The notes beneath the pieces are model-generated. The model was not told the DNA's origin. It did no database searches and was given only the letters and a program-made list of their open reading frames with translations. 64,000 nucleotides of DNA, from assembly GCF_019352895.1 (NCBI RefSeq), contig NZ_JAAAFX010000007.1:662473-726472 (forward strand), given 5' to 3'. The stretch comes from Variovorax boronicumulans (GTDB lineage Bacteria > Pseudomonadota > Gammaproteobacteria > Burkholderiales > Burkholderiaceae_C). Shown in pieces: positions 41,590-50,314 of the stretch. How positions within the stretch are numbered: position 1 is the stretch's first letter; each line of letters starts with the position of its first letter. A program made the translations under genes and the position numbers.

Positions 41590-42558
41590 GTGCTGCAGAT
41601 CTTCCTCGTCACCTTTCCCTTCTTCGCACTGATCGCCGCCGGCTATGCGGCCGCGCGCCTGCGGGTGTTGCCGCTCGAAGCGATTCCGGGCCTCAACATC
41701 TTCGTGCTGTATTTCGCGCTGCCTTGCATGCTCTACCGCTTCGGTGCCGGCACGCCGATCGCGCAGCTGCTCGACGGCAGCGTGGCGCTGGTCTGGGGGC
41801 TGTGTGCATTGGCGGTCGTGGCGGCGACGGTGTGGCGCACCCGCAGCGCGCGCATCGGCTGGAACGACGCCTCCTTCGGCGCGCTGGTGGCCGCCTTTCC
41901 CAACACCGGCTTCATGGGCGTGCCGTTGCTGGCGGCCCTGCTGGGCCCGGGCGTCGCGGGGCCGGTGATCATCACGATCGCCTTCGACATGGTGGTCACC
42001 TCCTCACTGTGCATCGCGCTGTCGCGGCTCGACGGCGCCGACGAGCACGGCGCGGCCAAGGCCGTGCGCCAGGCGCTGCGCGGCATGTTCATGAACCCGC
42101 TGCCCTGGTCGATCCTGCTGGGAGCGCTGGCCTCGGCCCTGCAATTCCAGCTGTTCGGGCCGATCGACCGCACGGTCACGATGCTGGCCGACGCCGCCTC
42201 GCCGGCCGCGCTCTTCACCATCGGCGCGGTGCTCGCGCGTTCGGCCTTGGCGGCCCGCCGCATGCCCGACCACGGGCTGGCGCGCGTCGGCGATGTGCTG
42301 CCCGTGGTGGTGGTCAAGCTGCTGCTGCATCCGCTGCTGGTCTGGGCGGCGGCGCGTGCCGCGATCGCACTGGGCCTGCCGCTGAGCCAGCCGGCGCTGG
42401 TGGCGATCGTGCTGGTGGCCGCGCTGCCGAGCGCGAGCAACGTGTCGATGCTGGCCGAACGCTTCGGCGCCGACAACGGGCGCATCGCGCGGATCATCCT
42501 CTGGACCACGGTGGCGGCCTTCTTCACCTTCCCGCTGGCCGTGGGCCAGTTGAACTGA
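41590..42558 (+). CDS. AEC-family transporter (auxin efflux carrier-like permease)
   Basis: The 322-residue membrane protein has about ten hydrophobic segments in two halves, with the AEC features NIFVLYFALPCMLY, AFPNTGFMGVPLL and a C-terminal ALPSASNVSMLAERFGAD. A GTG at 41590 is taken as start because the preceding frame runs through the end of the cardiolipin synthase gene; no strong ribosome site is seen, so coupling to the upstream gene is likely. Members export or import organic acids such as malate; the substrate is unknown. Confidence 0.85.
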   Translation: MLQIFLVTFPFFALIAAGYAAARLRVLPLEAIPGLNIFVLYFALPCMLYRFGAGTPIAQLLDGSVALVWGLCALAVVAATVWRTRSARIGWNDASFGALVAAFPNTGFMGVPLLAALLGPGVAGPVIITIAFDMVVTSSLCIALSRLDGADEHGAAKAVRQALRGMFMNPLPWSILLGALASALQFQLFGPIDRTVTMLADAASPAALFTIGAVLARSALAARRMPDHGLARVGDVLPVVVVKLLLHPLLVWAAARAAIALGLPLSQPALVAIVLVAALPSASNVSMLAERFGADNGRIARIILWTTVAAFFTFPLAVGQLN

Positions 42559-42633
42559 GCACCACGTCGGAAGGCGCACGCCCTTCCAGAGACACCGCGG
42601 AACCGGCTTTGCGGGCCGCAGGCGCTTCGAAGG

Positions 42634-43296
42634 TCAGTTCGTCAGAACCCCCAGCTGATAGGGATCGGCGCCCGACAGCAGCTCGCACTTGGACAGGTCG
42701 CGGCCCTGCGTGCCGTCGCAATAGAAGGTGTTGTACACGCGGCCGAACAGCGTGGGCGTGGAGATGAACAGCACGCCGTGGTCGGCACGCCAGGTCTCGC
42801 GCGAGGTGCTGGTTTCGACCAGGGCGGGGGCCGAGGGGGCCGCTGGTGGGGCGATGAAGTCGGACAGTGCGCGGTGCGCGTCGTCGCCGCGCCAGCGGGT
42901 CGCCAGCTCTTCGGGCGAGGGCCGCACGGCCACGGGGATCAGCAGCCCGTTGATCTGCAGTCCGGAGCCGAAGCGGTGCGACTTGGCGGCCAGGAAGGCA
43001 TAGGCGCAGGCGGCCTGGCATTGGCCGCGCACTTCGGTCTGCACGCCGCTGCTGCGGATGGCTGCGGCATAGCTGGCGGCGGCCTCGGCGGTGCCGCCGA
43101 AGGAGTCCTCGAACACCACCGTCCGCACCTTGCCCGAGGCCAGGTGCTCGTTGAAGGCCGGCAGCGTGTCGCTGTCGAGCAGGCCGATGACCAGCAGGCG
43201 GTTGCCCTCGGGCTTGAGATCGGCGGCCGAGACGACCGCGGTGGCCGCCAGCAGGCACAACAGCCCGCCCAGGCGAAACAGGGTCTTCAGCGTCAT
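42634..43296 (-). CDS. Exported ClpP/crotonase-fold protein, Ser-less
   Basis: The 220-residue precursor has a signal peptide ending near VVSAAD. The mature part has the layout of periplasmic ClpP-like proteins: a strand VRTVVFEDSFGGT, helix EAAASYAAAIRSSG and strand VQTEVRGQCQAACAYAFLAA. The family motif C-x-S-A-C appears as C93-Q-A95-A-C97, so the nucleophilic Ser is Ala. A pair of later Cys (FYCDGTQGRDLSKCELL) may form a disulfide. Function unknown; it may bind rather than cut peptides. It is a single gene, convergent with the AEC transporter. Confidence 0.55.
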   Translation of the reverse strand: MTLKTLFRLGGLLCLLAATAVVSAADLKPEGNRLLVIGLLDSDTLPAFNEHLASGKVRTVVFEDSFGGTAEAAASYAAAIRSSGVQTEVRGQCQAACAYAFLAAKSHRFGSGLQINGLLIPVAVRPSPEELATRWRGDDAHRALSDFIAPPAAPSAPALVETSTSRETWRADHGVLFISTPTLFGRVYNTFYCDGTQGRDLSKCELLSGADPYQLGVLTN

Positions 43297-43466
43297 GGCG
43301 TCACTCCGGTGCAGGCCCCGCAGGGCCCATGGCTACAGCTTGCTCAGTGCGCCCCTGGCGTCAACTGCTTTTGCAAAGTATTGCCGATGAGGCGTGCCGG
43401 CGCAGAAAAACTTGAAGCCTGTGAACGCTGTTTCCGGTGCCTCCCGGCCATGGCGTCAACGGAAAC

Positions 43467-45578
43467 CTAGATCTGGTGCGGATCGACGTCGATCAGCCAG
43501 CGGATCACGCTCTTGCCCTCGGGCGTGCGGCGCAGCGCGTTCAGCACCGGCTGCCACTGGGCCAGCAGGCGCTGCAGCGCGGCGCGCGAATGGCTTTCCA
43601 GCAGCATCTGCGCGCGCTCCACGTTGGCCACGCGCTGGATCGTCAGGGGCACGGCCGGGTAGCGCACCACGTGCTCGCCGCCTTCCAGCGTCTCGGCCGC
43701 GGCGCTGGCGGCCTGCAGGAAGGCCTGGGCGGCGGCCTGGGTGCGCGCGTCGGCGCGCAGCAGCGCCTGGAAGGCGAAGGGCGGCATCTGGGCCGCGCTG
43801 CGTTGTGCCAGCTCGCTGGCGGCGAAGGCCGGGTAGTCGTGGCGGCGCAGCGCGGCGAACAGCGCATGGTCGGTGTGGTGGGTCTGCAGCCACATCTCGG
43901 CGGTGCTGCCCTGCGCCGCCAGGTAGGCGGCATCGCGCCCGGCCCGGCCGGCCGACTGCATCAGCAGGCTGAACAGGCGCTCGGGTGCGCGGAAGTCGCT
44001 GGAGAACAGCGCGCCGTCGGGGTTCACGGCCGCCACCAGCGTGATGCGGCGGAAGTCGTGGCCCTTGGCGATCATCTGGGTGCCGACCAGCACGTCGACC
44101 TCGCCCGCGTGCACGGCCGCCAGCTGCGCGGCCAGCGCACCCTGTTTCTTGGTGCTGTCGGCATCGATGCGCGCGATGCGCACCGGGCTGCCGTCGGGCC
44201 GGGTCACCGCGGCGAACAGCGTGCCCAGGTGTTCTTCCAGCTGCTCGGTGCCGCGCCCGACCGGCGCGATGTCGGGGTTGCCGCAGGCCGGGCAGGCACG
44301 CGGCACGCGTTCGGTGAAGCCGCAGTGGTGGCAGCGCAGCGTGCGGTCGATCTTGTGGAACACGCGGTAGGCGCTGCAGTGCGGGCACTCGCTCTTCCAG
44401 TCGCAGTCGCCGCAGGCCAGCACCGGCGCGTAGCCGCGGCGGTTGAGGAACACCATGCTCTGCTCGCCGCGCGCGATGCGCTGGCCGATGGCGTCGAGCA
44501 GCACGCCCGAGAGCACCGTCTTCGAGGGCTGCAGCCGCATGTCGACCAGCCGCACCGCGGGCAATGCGCCGGCGCCGATGCGCGAGGGCATCGCCAGCCG
44601 CAGGTAGCGCCCGCCCGGGTCGCCGGCTTCGGCCGGGCGGCTCTGGTGCCAGCTCTCGAGCGAAGGCGTGGCCGAGCCGAGGATCACCTTGGCGTCCTCG
44701 CGCCGGCCGCGCCATACGGCCAGGTCGCGCGCCGAGTAGCGCGCGCCTTCCTGTTGCTTGTAGCTGGGGTCGTGCTCCTCGTCGACCACGATCAGCGCCA
44801 GCCCCGGCATCGAGGCGAACACCGCCATGCGCGTGCCGAGCACGATGCGCGCCGTGCCCGCATGCGCCGCCAGCCAGCTGGCCAGGCGCTGCGGATTCGT
44901 CATGCCGCTGTGCAGCGAGACCACCGCGCCCGCGCCGAAGCGGGCCTCGAAGCGTTCGCGAAAGCGCGCCTCCAGCTGCGGCGTGAGGTTGATCTCGGGC
45001 ACCATCACCAGCGCCTGGGCCTCGGGCGCGCGGGCCAGCAGCGTGGCCACGGCCTGCAGGTAGACCTCGGTCTTGCCGCTGCCGGTGCTGCCGAACAGCA
45101 GGAAGGGACCCGGCTCGCTGGCGATGCGCTGCAGCGCGTCGGCCTGCTCGGCGCTGACCGGCAGCGCGCCGGCCGCGGCGTCGGCTTCGGGCGGGTCCGC
45201 CACGGGACTGCCCTGGCGCTTGAGCCGGCGCGTGAGCTGCACGCTGCTCAGGTCGCGCAGCTGCGGCGGCAGGGCCGACAGCGCGATCTCGCCCAGCGAG
45301 CGCTGGTAGTAGCGCGCCGCGAACGCGACCAGGTCGCGCCAGGCCTCGTTCAGCGGCGCCAGCGCGTCGAGCGCCGCGCCCACGGGCTTGAGTTCCAGGG
45401 CTGCCTCCGCCTCGCCCATCGGCTGGCTCTGCCAGGCCACGCCCAGCACCTCGCGGCGCCCCAGCGGCACGCGCACCAGGGTGCCCGCCGGCAGCGCCGC
45501 CGGGGCGACATAGCTCAGCAAATCGCCCAATGCAGCATGGGCTGGCGTGTGGACGGCAACCTCGACTCGCCAATTCAT
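43467..45578 (-). CDS. priA: PriA, primosomal replication-restart helicase
   Basis: The 703-residue protein has the PriA layout: an N-terminal DNA-binding part (RVEVAVHTP start), Walker A GSTGSGKTEVYL near residue 160, DEEHD, and the eight-Cys zinc domain CGDCDWKSECPHC to CHHCGFTERVPRACPAC (about residues 394-428). It reloads the replisome at stalled forks. It lies downstream of hemE on the same strand, across an AT-richer gap with DnaA boxes. Confidence 0.95.
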   Translation of the reverse strand: MNWRVEVAVHTPAHAALGDLLSYVAPAALPAGTLVRVPLGRREVLGVAWQSQPMGEAEAALELKPVGAALDALAPLNEAWRDLVAFAARYYQRSLGEIALSALPPQLRDLSSVQLTRRLKRQGSPVADPPEADAAAGALPVSAEQADALQRIASEPGPFLLFGSTGSGKTEVYLQAVATLLARAPEAQALVMVPEINLTPQLEARFRERFEARFGAGAVVSLHSGMTNPQRLASWLAAHAGTARIVLGTRMAVFASMPGLALIVVDEEHDPSYKQQEGARYSARDLAVWRGRREDAKVILGSATPSLESWHQSRPAEAGDPGGRYLRLAMPSRIGAGALPAVRLVDMRLQPSKTVLSGVLLDAIGQRIARGEQSMVFLNRRGYAPVLACGDCDWKSECPHCSAYRVFHKIDRTLRCHHCGFTERVPRACPACGNPDIAPVGRGTEQLEEHLGTLFAAVTRPDGSPVRIARIDADSTKKQGALAAQLAAVHAGEVDVLVGTQMIAKGHDFRRITLVAAVNPDGALFSSDFRAPERLFSLLMQSAGRAGRDAAYLAAQGSTAEMWLQTHHTDHALFAALRRHDYPAFAASELAQRSAAQMPPFAFQALLRADARTQAAAQAFLQAASAAAETLEGGEHVVRYPAVPLTIQRVANVERAQMLLESHSRAALQRLLAQWQPVLNALRRTPEGKSVIRWLIDVDPHQI

Positions 45579-45948
45579 GGGAGGGCTCCGAAGTGGCTGA
45601 AAGTTAATGGGGCGTTGAGCAAGGTGACTTAAGTCGTTGATTTGCTTGCAGTTTGCAATTCGTCCAGCATTTCTGTGGATAACTTTGTTGATATCCAGGC
45701 CCGACGCGCCTGCAGCCCTTGAAAATCAAGGCTCTCGCCGAAATGCCCGGAAAAAACGCAGCGCGCCAAACCTATATGAATCAATGACTTAGCGGTGCTA
45801 TCGCTTTGTGAGCGCGGCATCCTTGGCATCGGATAATTTTCCGCACCGCAACACGCGTTTTGTGCATAAGTCAAACGGCGGCGCACTTTGGGCTTGACAA
45901 ACGCGAAGCGCCGCTTTGGATGCAACCGGATGTAGCTGCCGCCGCGCG
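45579..45948. other. hemE-priA intergenic region with two DnaA boxes
   Basis: About 370 bases without a gene and clearly richer in A and T than the flanks. Two sites match the DnaA consensus TTATNCACA on the minus strand: TTATCCACA at 45674-45682 and TTATGCACA at 45861-45869, 187 bases apart. A weaker TTATCCGAT lies at 45828-45836. The priA promoter must also be here. No small ORF or terminator hairpin is convincing. Confidence 0.55.
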
Positions 45949-47052
45949 TCAGTGGCGCAGCGCGCGGGACTGCGCGTGCACCGCCTGCACCAGCGCCGCC
46001 ACATGGTCGGGCGGCGTGAACTGGCTGATGCCATGGCCCAGGTTGAAGATGTGCGTCGGGCCGCTGCTGCCCGGGTCGGTGTGCGGTCGGCCGAAGCTCT
46101 GCAGCACCTTGGCCACCTCGGCCTCGATGCGCGCCGGCGGCGCGAACAGCACGTTCGGGTCGATGTTGCCCTGCAGCGCCTTGGCCTGAGGGCCCTCGCC
46201 GACCAGGGCCCGCGCCTTGGCCAGGTTCACCGTCCAGTCGACGCCCAGCACCTCGCAGTCGAGCGCGCGCATGGCTTCGAGCCACAGGCCGCCGCCCTTG
46301 GTGAAGACCAGGCGCGGCACCGGCTTGCCGTCGGCGCCGTCGCGCTTCAGCTGCGACAGCACACGGGCCGTGTAGGCCAGGCTGAACTCCTGGAACGCGC
46401 CGTCGGCCAGCACGCCGCCCCAGCTGTCGAACAGCATCACGGCCTGCGCGCCGGCGTCGATCTGGGCGTTGAGGTAGGCGGCGACCGCGTCGGCATTCAC
46501 GCTCAGCAGCCGGTGCATCAGGTCGGGGCGGCTGTAGAGCATCGACTTGACCAGTCGGTAGTCGCTCGAGCCCGCGCCCTCGACCATGTAGCAGGCCAGC
46601 GTCCAGGGGCTGCCCGAGAAGCCGATCAGCGGCACCCGGCCGTTGAGGGCACGGCGGATCGAGGCGACGGCGTCGAACACGTAGCGCAGCTTCTCCATGT
46701 CGGGCACCTCGAGCGCCGCGACGGCCGCCTCGTCGCGCACCGGGCGGGCGAAGCGCGGGCCTTCACCGGCCTCGAAGGACAGGCCCAGGCCCATCGCGTC
46801 GGGCACGGTCAGGATGTCGGAGAACAGGATCGAGGCGTCGAGCGGGAAGCGCTCCAGCGGCTGCAGCGTGACCTCGGTCGCGTAGTCGACGTTGGTGGCC
46901 AGCCCCATGAAGCTGCCGGCGCGGGCGCGCGTCGCGACGTACTCCGGCAGGTAGCGGCCGGCCTGGCGCATCAGCCAGACGGGGGTGTGGTCGGTGGCCT
47001 GGCGCCAGCAGGCGCGCAGGAAGGTGTCGTTGGTCAGGGGAGCGAAGGCCAT
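45949..47052 (-). CDS. hemE: Uroporphyrinogen decarboxylase
   Basis: The 367-residue enzyme removes four carboxyl groups from uroporphyrinogen III to give coproporphyrinogen III in haem synthesis. The N-terminus has the family signature PVWLMRQAGRYLPEY with the catalytic Arg pair, followed by ILFSDILTVPDAMGLGL (catalytic Asp) and the C-terminal FNLGHGI. Length is normal. The redoxin gene lies 39 bases upstream on the same strand. Confidence 0.96.
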   Translation of the reverse strand: MAFAPLTNDTFLRACWRQATDHTPVWLMRQAGRYLPEYVATRARAGSFMGLATNVDYATEVTLQPLERFPLDASILFSDILTVPDAMGLGLSFEAGEGPRFARPVRDEAAVAALEVPDMEKLRYVFDAVASIRRALNGRVPLIGFSGSPWTLACYMVEGAGSSDYRLVKSMLYSRPDLMHRLLSVNADAVAAYLNAQIDAGAQAVMLFDSWGGVLADGAFQEFSLAYTARVLSQLKRDGADGKPVPRLVFTKGGGLWLEAMRALDCEVLGVDWTVNLAKARALVGEGPQAKALQGNIDPNVLFAPPARIEAEVAKVLQSFGRPHTDPGSSGPTHIFNLGHGISQFTPPDHVAALVQAVHAQSRALRH

Positions 47053-47091
47053 CCCCCGATTGTCGAGGAAGTGCGTCCCCGGACTTTTGAC

Positions 47092-47784
47092 TCAGGTCTT
47101 GTACTTGATCGAACAGCCGTAAGGCTTGGTCACCGCGGCCGAGATCGGCTGGCCGCCGAAGGCCTCACGCAGCGCCTGGTTCACGTAGTTGGTGGCGGTC
47201 TTGATGTCGTCGGGCCGGGCCGACGGGATGCTGTCGATGCCGCCTGCGTACACCAGCGTGCCCTTGGGGTCGATGATGAACAGGTGAGGCGTGGTGCGCG
47301 CGCCGTAGGCCTGGCCGATGCTGCCGTCCTCGTCCATCAGCACGGCGGTGGGCGCGGCCGACTGGGTCTTCATCCAGCTGTCCAATGCGGCCGGCTGCAG
47401 GTAGTCGCTGGCGGCGCGTTCGGTGGAATTGATGGCCAGCCAGACCACGCCCCGGGCGGTGGCGGCCTTCTGCGTGGCCGGCATGTTGCCGCTGCCGTAG
47501 TGCTTGCGCACGAAGGGGCAGCCGGGGTTGGTCCATTCGAGCACCACGTACTTGCCAGCGAAATCCGAGAGCTTGTGCTGCGCGCCGCGGGTGTCGACGG
47601 CGACGAAATCGGGGGCGGGCTGGCCCACGGCGGGCGCGGCATGGGCCGGGGCGCCGATCAGCAGCGTGCTGCCCAGGGCGACGGCGGCGGCCATCACGGC
47701 GCGGCGGGATGCGCGGCTCAGCGCGGCACCGGCCTGGCGGGCGGCGTGGGCGGATCGCGATGCGGACGATGTCAAGGAAGGCAT
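47092..47784 (-). CDS. Exported redoxin/thioredoxin-fold protein
   Basis: The 230-residue precursor has an N-terminal basic region and a signal peptide ending near APAHAA. The mature domain begins GQPAPDFVAVDTRG, an AhpC/TSA-redoxin opening, and has WTNPGCPFVRKHYGSGNM: a single Cys where thioredoxins have CxxC, so a peroxidase-like or one-Cys mechanism is possible. Another Cys is near the C-terminus (YGCSIKY). The ATG at 47784 is used because GGAG precedes it. It follows dsbD on the same strand, consistent with a role in periplasmic redox balance. Confidence 0.8.
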   Translation of the reverse strand: MPSLTSSASRSAHAARQAGAALSRASRRAVMAAAVALGSTLLIGAPAHAAPAVGQPAPDFVAVDTRGAQHKLSDFAGKYVVLEWTNPGCPFVRKHYGSGNMPATQKAATARGVVWLAINSTERAASDYLQPAALDSWMKTQSAAPTAVLMDEDGSIGQAYGARTTPHLFIIDPKGTLVYAGGIDSIPSARPDDIKTATNYVNQALREAFGGQPISAAVTKPYGCSIKYKT

Positions 47785-47896
47785 GGTCGGCGTGTCTCCA
47801 GTCAAAAATTCAAACAACGGCCACAGCTTAGAACGCTTTTCTCACCTCGCTGTGACAAGCCGTAGTCCCCTCAGGAACTGCCCGGGGATCGCGGCT

Positions 47897-50101
47897 TCAG
47901 AGCCGGGTCAGTGCCGCCCGGACGTCGTCCTTGCTCAGGATCTCGGTCAGCACCACCGGCGGCTTGCCCGGTGCCTGCAGCACATAGACCGGCACGCCGC
48001 TGCGGCCCAGCGCGTTGAGCGCGGCCGTGATGGCCGGGTCCTGGCGGGTCCAGTCGGCGCGCAGCATCGCCACCTGGCGGCGGTCGAACTCGGCCAGCAG
48101 CGCGGCATCGTTGAGCGTGGTCTTCTTGTTGTACTGGCAGGTCACGCACCAGGCGGCCGTGAAGTCGATGAACACCGGCCGGCCGGCCGCATGCAGCTCG
48201 GCCACGCGGGCGGCCGACCAGGGCTGCCAGCGCGCGCCGGCGGCCGCGGCCACCGTGGCCGGCTCGATCGGGCGCACGACGTTGCCGCCGATCGCCACCG
48301 CCATCGCGGCGCTGCAGGCCAGCAGCACGCCGCCCACCACCCAGCGCGTGCGGCCGCGCAGCGTGAGCGACCACACCACGGCCGCCAGGCACACCAGCAG
48401 CCCGAGCAGCGCGCCCGCGCCGTCGATGCCGCTCTGCTGTCCCAGCACCCAGACCAGCCAGGCCACGGTGGCGAACATCGGGAAGGCCATCACGCGGCGC
48501 AGCGTGTCCATCCAGGCGCCGGGCCGCGGCAGCAGGCGCGCGACCGCGGGCACGAAACCGGCCAGCAGGTAGGGCAGCGCCAGGCCCAGGCCCAGCGCCG
48601 CGAACAGCATCAGCGCCTGCGGCGCGGGCAGCGCGATCGCGATGCCCAGCGAGGCGCCCATGAAGGGGGCGGTGCAGGGCGAGGCGATCACCACCGCCAG
48701 GATGCCGGAGAGGAAATCGTTGGCGATCGGATGCTTGACCTGGGCCGCGCACAGCGAGCGCGGGGCCAGCAGGCCGAACTCGAACACGCCCGCGAGGTTG
48801 AGCCCGATCAGCGTGAACAGCGCCGCCAGCGCCGCGATCACGGCCGGCGACTGCAGCTGGAAGCCCCAGCCCAGTTGCTCGCCCGCCGCGCGCAACGCGA
48901 GCATGGCGGCGCCCAGCGCCAGGAAGGTGAGCATCACGCCGGCCGTGTAGGCCAGGCCCGCAGTGCGGTGGCCGCGGCGGTCGCCCGCCTGGTTGGCGAA
49001 GGCCAGCACCTTGATCGCCAGCACCGGGAACACGCAGGGCATCAGGTTGAGCAGCAGGCCGCCCAGCAATGCGCCGAGCAGGGCGGCGAAGAAGCCGGTG
49101 TTCGAGGTTTGCACGGGCGACGGCACGGGTGCCGCGGCATTGGCCGCCAGCGCGGCCTGCAGCGCGGGCGACACCTGTGCAGGCGGCGCGACCGCCGCCC
49201 AGGTGCCCGTGACCGGCGCCTCGGCACGCCAGGCGACCGGTGCGCCGGCCACGCGGTCGGCCTCGGCCAGCGCGACCACCACCGGCATCACCGTCGGGCT
49301 GGCGCTGCGCTGCTCGGCCAGCGGCAGCGTCGCGGTCCAGCTGTCGCCCTGCCAGGCCTGGGTCCAGTCGCGGCCGGCCACCGCGGCGGTGTGGATCACC
49401 TCGCCGGTCTCGGGGAAGAACTCCAGCGTCTTGCCGCGCGCCGCGGGCGGCAGGCCGTCGAGGCGGACCTTGATCGTCTGGCCGGCGACCTCGATCGCAC
49501 CCGCTGGCGCCAGCGGCGCCGGCTGGGCCGCGAAGGCGGCGTCGAAGTCCGCCTTGTGCAGCGCGGTGGAGCCCTGGGCCGGCAGCCGCAAGGCGAACTC
49601 GCCTTCCTCGGGGATGCACTCCTTGCGGCAGACCAGCCACGAGGCCTTGAGCTTGACATCGACACCGGCGGCGCCGGTCAGGCCCGCCGCGGCCGTGAAG
49701 CCGGGCGCGACCGTGACCGGCACCGGCAGCAGCACCGTGTGCTCGTAGCCGTAATTGGCCAGGTTGCCGATCGGGATCTTCTTGGGCACCGGCCAGGCGA
49801 CGTCGCCCGCCGTCAGGCCGGCCGGCAGCGTCCACTGGAGTTCGGTCGGCAGCCCCGAGTCGCCCGCGTTCTTCCAATAGGTGTGCCACTCAGGCTGGTG
49901 CGCGATCTGCAGGCCCAGCCAGACCGTGGCGCCCGGGTCGACGCCGTCGGGCGCAAGGGCCACCAGTTCGGCCCGCACATGGGGCGTGGTGACCACCGAC
50001 GAGACGCGAGGCGTGAGCTGCGCGGCGACAGGAAGCGCGGCGGCCAGCGCGAGCGCGGCCAGGGGGAGTCGGGACAGGGACGAGAGAAGAGATCGGAGCA
50101 T
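47897..50101 (-). CDS. dsbD: DsbD-family thiol:disulfide interchange protein
   Basis: The 734-residue protein passes electrons from cytoplasmic thioredoxin to the periplasm. It has a signal peptide (MLRSLLSSLSRLPLAALALA), an N-terminal periplasmic domain with VCRKEC, a central eight-segment membrane domain with the paired Cys motifs LMPCVFPVL and ASPCTAPF, and a C-terminal thioredoxin domain with AWCVTC. The domain order fits DsbD/ScsB. The start at 50101 begins the signal peptide; an upstream in-frame ATG would add 14 residues without a leader. It is divergent from the sorbosone-dehydrogenase-like gene. Confidence 0.9.
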   Translation of the reverse strand: MLRSLLSSLSRLPLAALALAAALPVAAQLTPRVSSVVTTPHVRAELVALAPDGVDPGATVWLGLQIAHQPEWHTYWKNAGDSGLPTELQWTLPAGLTAGDVAWPVPKKIPIGNLANYGYEHTVLLPVPVTVAPGFTAAAGLTGAAGVDVKLKASWLVCRKECIPEEGEFALRLPAQGSTALHKADFDAAFAAQPAPLAPAGAIEVAGQTIKVRLDGLPPAARGKTLEFFPETGEVIHTAAVAGRDWTQAWQGDSWTATLPLAEQRSASPTVMPVVVALAEADRVAGAPVAWRAEAPVTGTWAAVAPPAQVSPALQAALAANAAAPVPSPVQTSNTGFFAALLGALLGGLLLNLMPCVFPVLAIKVLAFANQAGDRRGHRTAGLAYTAGVMLTFLALGAAMLALRAAGEQLGWGFQLQSPAVIAALAALFTLIGLNLAGVFEFGLLAPRSLCAAQVKHPIANDFLSGILAVVIASPCTAPFMGASLGIAIALPAPQALMLFAALGLGLALPYLLAGFVPAVARLLPRPGAWMDTLRRVMAFPMFATVAWLVWVLGQQSGIDGAGALLGLLVCLAAVVWSLTLRGRTRWVVGGVLLACSAAMAVAIGGNVVRPIEPATVAAAAGARWQPWSAARVAELHAAGRPVFIDFTAAWCVTCQYNKKTTLNDAALLAEFDRRQVAMLRADWTRQDPAITAALNALGRSGVPVYVLQAPGKPPVVLTEILSKDDVRAALTRL

Positions 50102-50314
50102 GCCGGCAGTCGGAGCGGAAGTCGGGGAGATGGTTCCTGGCAAGGCCGGTTCAGCGGCAGCGTGGCGTCATGGGCCGATGGTAGCGGTGGGACCGTTTTC
50201 AGGCCGGCCCACGCCAGAAAGCGCCCACAGCCGACAGGCGGGAATGGCGGCTGCGGTCATGCTCGCGCCCGTCTCGGGCCCGTGTTGCGGCCTCGTCCAA
50301 CCAGGAGCCCTCCA

